From Homalodisca vitripennis (taxonomy: Eukaryota > Arthropoda > Insecta > Hemiptera > Cicadellidae): DNA of 64,000 nucleotides. The stretch covers positions 65,014,001 to 65,078,000 of the forward strand of contig NC_060213.1 in assembly GCF_021130785.1 (NCBI RefSeq). Direction: 5' to 3'. This document shows, piece by piece, positions 61,415 to 64,000 of this stretch. Made by a program: the position numbers and the translations under genes. The notes under the pieces are model-generated. The model made no database searches, had not been told where the DNA came from, and saw nothing but the letters and a program-made list of their open reading frames with translations. Within the stretch, counting starts at the first letter, position 1; each line of letters begins with the position of its first letter.

Positions 61415-64000
61415 GTACTTTTGGTGATTCAATGTTTATTGAAATTAAATCAGGATATTGCCATTTATACAGTTTTAGGCAGGATGTTCAAAAATTGTGG
61501 TGAAATATTTATGGATCAGATTACATAAGCGAACATTTATAATCAAGTCCTTTAACACTATGGTTTATTAAATTTGGATTAGCTTATTTTTCTCAATCCC
61601 AATTTTTTACTTTAAACCCAGTATCCCAGTTTTATACTTATTCTACGGTTTTTACCAATATCGATGTTTAAGTGATGACAAGAAGAAAGCAGTCTTTTGA
61701 TTCGCGGCGGTTTCATTTATATGTTTCCATATTTTATCAGGATATAACTTTCTGCTTAAAGAATAAAACCTATCGGCAATAGCTTCCAAATTGAAAACTT
61801 TTTGAAACATTGAAAAACAATTTTTGAAAATCGAAGAGATTAGAACAAGTTTTCAAGATACATAGAACATAGCTATTAAAATGAAAAAATATTAATAAGA
61901 TATATTAATTTGAGGTTGGTGGTTGGTAATTGACCTACCGTTTATTTAAACGTTATTACGTTGATATATACAACATAAAGTTAAAGTGATAATAAACCAA
62001 AATGTCTCAGCAAATTTAATATGACCTGTAGTAATTTCTCTTTAAAAAATACCGAGCTACCTCGCATATAATAATAATAATAATTAAGATAAATATATAA
62101 GCTTGGAAAAGTTTGAAGTAAAACAACACCGTTGGCTGAAAATGTTTTGTACATTACTAAAACGCAGGTGTTAGTTCCCACCTGGTCTTATTTCCAGTTT
62201 GCTAAGCCGATCAAGTAAAGTTTCCTGTAGGTTCTGCTGTCTCAATAATTTCGACACTTGTCTCCTAGGAACTGTTCCAAACAACAGTTAAAGAAACTCC
62301 CAGTTTGTTCTATTGTTTGGAAAGGGTACAGTCCACTAATGTCCTTTCGCGCTCCTTGTGTCCAACTTTTCCCCTGAACTAATAAATGCTTTGTCTGTTT
62401 GTCTTGTTTGTTCAATCAACGCGATTTCATGGTCGAAAGCATATACGTACGAGTATAACTATTGATCTACACACGTGTTCTTAGTAAATAAAGAACAAAG
62501 TCATTAGAAACAAATCTGATTTATATCAGAAAGACAGATTAAAATCAGTAACAAATATTTAACAGCTTAAATCCTAATAATAATTGTGTGGATTATAAAT
62601 TTATTTGAATGGTTTAAAATGTTCATTATTTATTACTTTGTTTCTGGTGATATATATATATATTTATAATCAGATAAGTTTAATTTTATTTTTAATGACG
62701 CCTTGCATCCCAAGGGGAGCAGTATCTACCCTAGGGTCTTCAAAAGAGAATGTTGGATTTTGAGTAACCGTGACGATTTCGGAAAATTGAAGGTGAAACG
62801 GCAAGTTTTGGTTTCCTTGTATCATGGGAGGAAATGACCTTGGTATGCGCAGAATATTTGCGCGGTGGCAGTACTCTATTGTGACTACAATTGCGATTAC
62901 CCTGTATGTAGACGTGCAGTGTATTCCGATGTGATAGTGATTGTGTTATAAGTATGTTATAAGATTTTATAAGCCTTACAGGTCCATTCATTCATTGATA
63001 ATTTTTGAGCTTTCAGAGCACCTGAAAATTTTGTTAACAGAGTTTCACGTGTCTTTAATCTAAGACGCATGAACGGACAGTTTCTAATACATACATAATT
63101 CTGACCTAATTTCAAGGCAAAGAAATTTTAAATTAATTAAATTTTGTATATTGGCAACCAAAGAAAATCCAGGCTAGGAAAATCCAGTAAGTAGACAAGA
63201 AATTCTTAAATATGTCAGCTGTGAGTGAATTTTACTTAGATGGATTTAATACAGTTATAATAATATTATATGCATACAAAATGTGCTATTTAACAATAAC
63301 TTATATTGTGTCACTTAAGGAATTTTTCAAAGCAATTGTGTATTCAAATTATCAGTGAAAGAAGTATGTATTTTACAGTTTGGATTAAATTGTTTATTAA
63401 ATTACTGCCTGCACAATTAAAACCACGTTATTAGTACCAGTGTCGGATACAAATACGCATTAACACTTAAAAAACGTTCCTTAAGGTAACTTAATTTAAT
63501 TTTCTTTCTTATTCATGAGAAAAATATAACAGGAATTCATCTTATACTGCGTTTTTGAATTCTCTTTTTTAAAGTCGGTTATTGAAATATAAAACAACGT
63601 TTTATGTGTATACAACCCTTTGTTCGGATAAATTTAACTTCATGGGTGATCAATATTTGAGTAATCAATATTTTTTCCCAGGTAAAATGATAGTAATATA
63701 CATTCGGGTAAGAAATTTTATATACCTGAGGCTGATTTTCACTTTGGAAAAACATATCCAGACATAGGCAAAGCAATCATAATGTTAAGGGTGAAAATAG
63801 TTCAACAATAATACATAGTTTTTTATAAATTTATTGTTAATTAATCACCCACAAAAATAGACTACAATAGCAAATATTTTTTGTCGTTTAATTATTGAAA
63901 ATAATTCAAACAATAAAAAGTATAAAACAATTAATAACCTCAACAAAAATACGGTTTAAACCAAGTATACAATTTTCCTAAACATATGCGTTGCTGGTCA
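61415..64000. other. AT-rich noncoding DNA
   Basis: No supported gene or RNA. Contains a short ATA/ATAAT run near 62066-62085 and a TA-rich run near 62650. All frames are short and low in complexity. Confidence 0.5.

Noticed and set aside
1..64000. CRISPR arrays, bacterial operons, phage or endogenous viral genes
   Set aside because: No regularly spaced repeats with unique spacers, no ribosome-binding-site-led gene clusters, and no recognisable viral proteins were seen.

Overview
The window is AT-rich, intron- or intergene-like DNA from an animal, almost certainly an insect. I infer this from the spliced exon, the absence of long host reading frames, and the transposon mix: Tc1 and mariner relatives, a piggyBac-like element, a Penelope-like element, a degraded non-LTR reverse transcriptase and tRNA-derived repeats. 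A hemipteran or other large-genome insect would fit, but the sequence does not fix the order. There are no operons, CRISPR arrays or bacterial features.

Only one stretch looks like a host protein-coding exon. It lies on the minus strand at 4214-4362, has consensus splice sites on both sides, and encodes 49 residues resembling the N-terminal prodomain of an ADAM-family (M12B) metalloproteinase. If this is right, 1-4213 is the following intron. Much of the rest could be upstream intron or intergenic DNA of the same gene. No second exon was recognised.

The remaining structure is mobile DNA in several layers. 12653-14245 is a nearly intact Tc1-like element (DD34E) whose transposase has one frameshift near the C-terminus. 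33442-35999 is a mariner-superfamily element with DD41D spacing, unusually long (~560 bp) terminal inverted repeats and a transposase broken by several frameshifts and a stop. Next to it lie a mariner DD34D fragment (36122-36418) and a non-LTR reverse transcriptase relic (36654-37330). 53206-54076 is a TTAA-flanked piggyBac-like element that keeps only the cysteine-rich tail of its transposase. 55979-56959 is the 3' part of a Penelope-like element: a GIY-YIG endonuclease domain plus a tail that recurs alone at 44817-45015. 59131-60460 combines a transposase-type helix-turn-helix reading frame with three copies of a ~262 bp unit.

Smaller repeats include a five-member family of up to ~185 bp, a ~130 bp repeat in opposite orientations at 10.1 and 14.5 kb, a tandem duplication at 21.4-21.9 kb, a 19-23 bp minisatellite at 54.8-55.0 kb, two tRNA-like heads (27.7 and 61.3 kb), an inverted repeat at 61.2-61.3 kb and several simple repeats. 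A few locally GC-richer islands stand out as candidate conserved or regulatory DNA. No functional novel multi-gene system was found. The most unusual items are the long-TIR DD41D element, the rearranged transposase-fragment array at 59-60 kb, and the hammerhead-like motif shared by the two Penelope tails.
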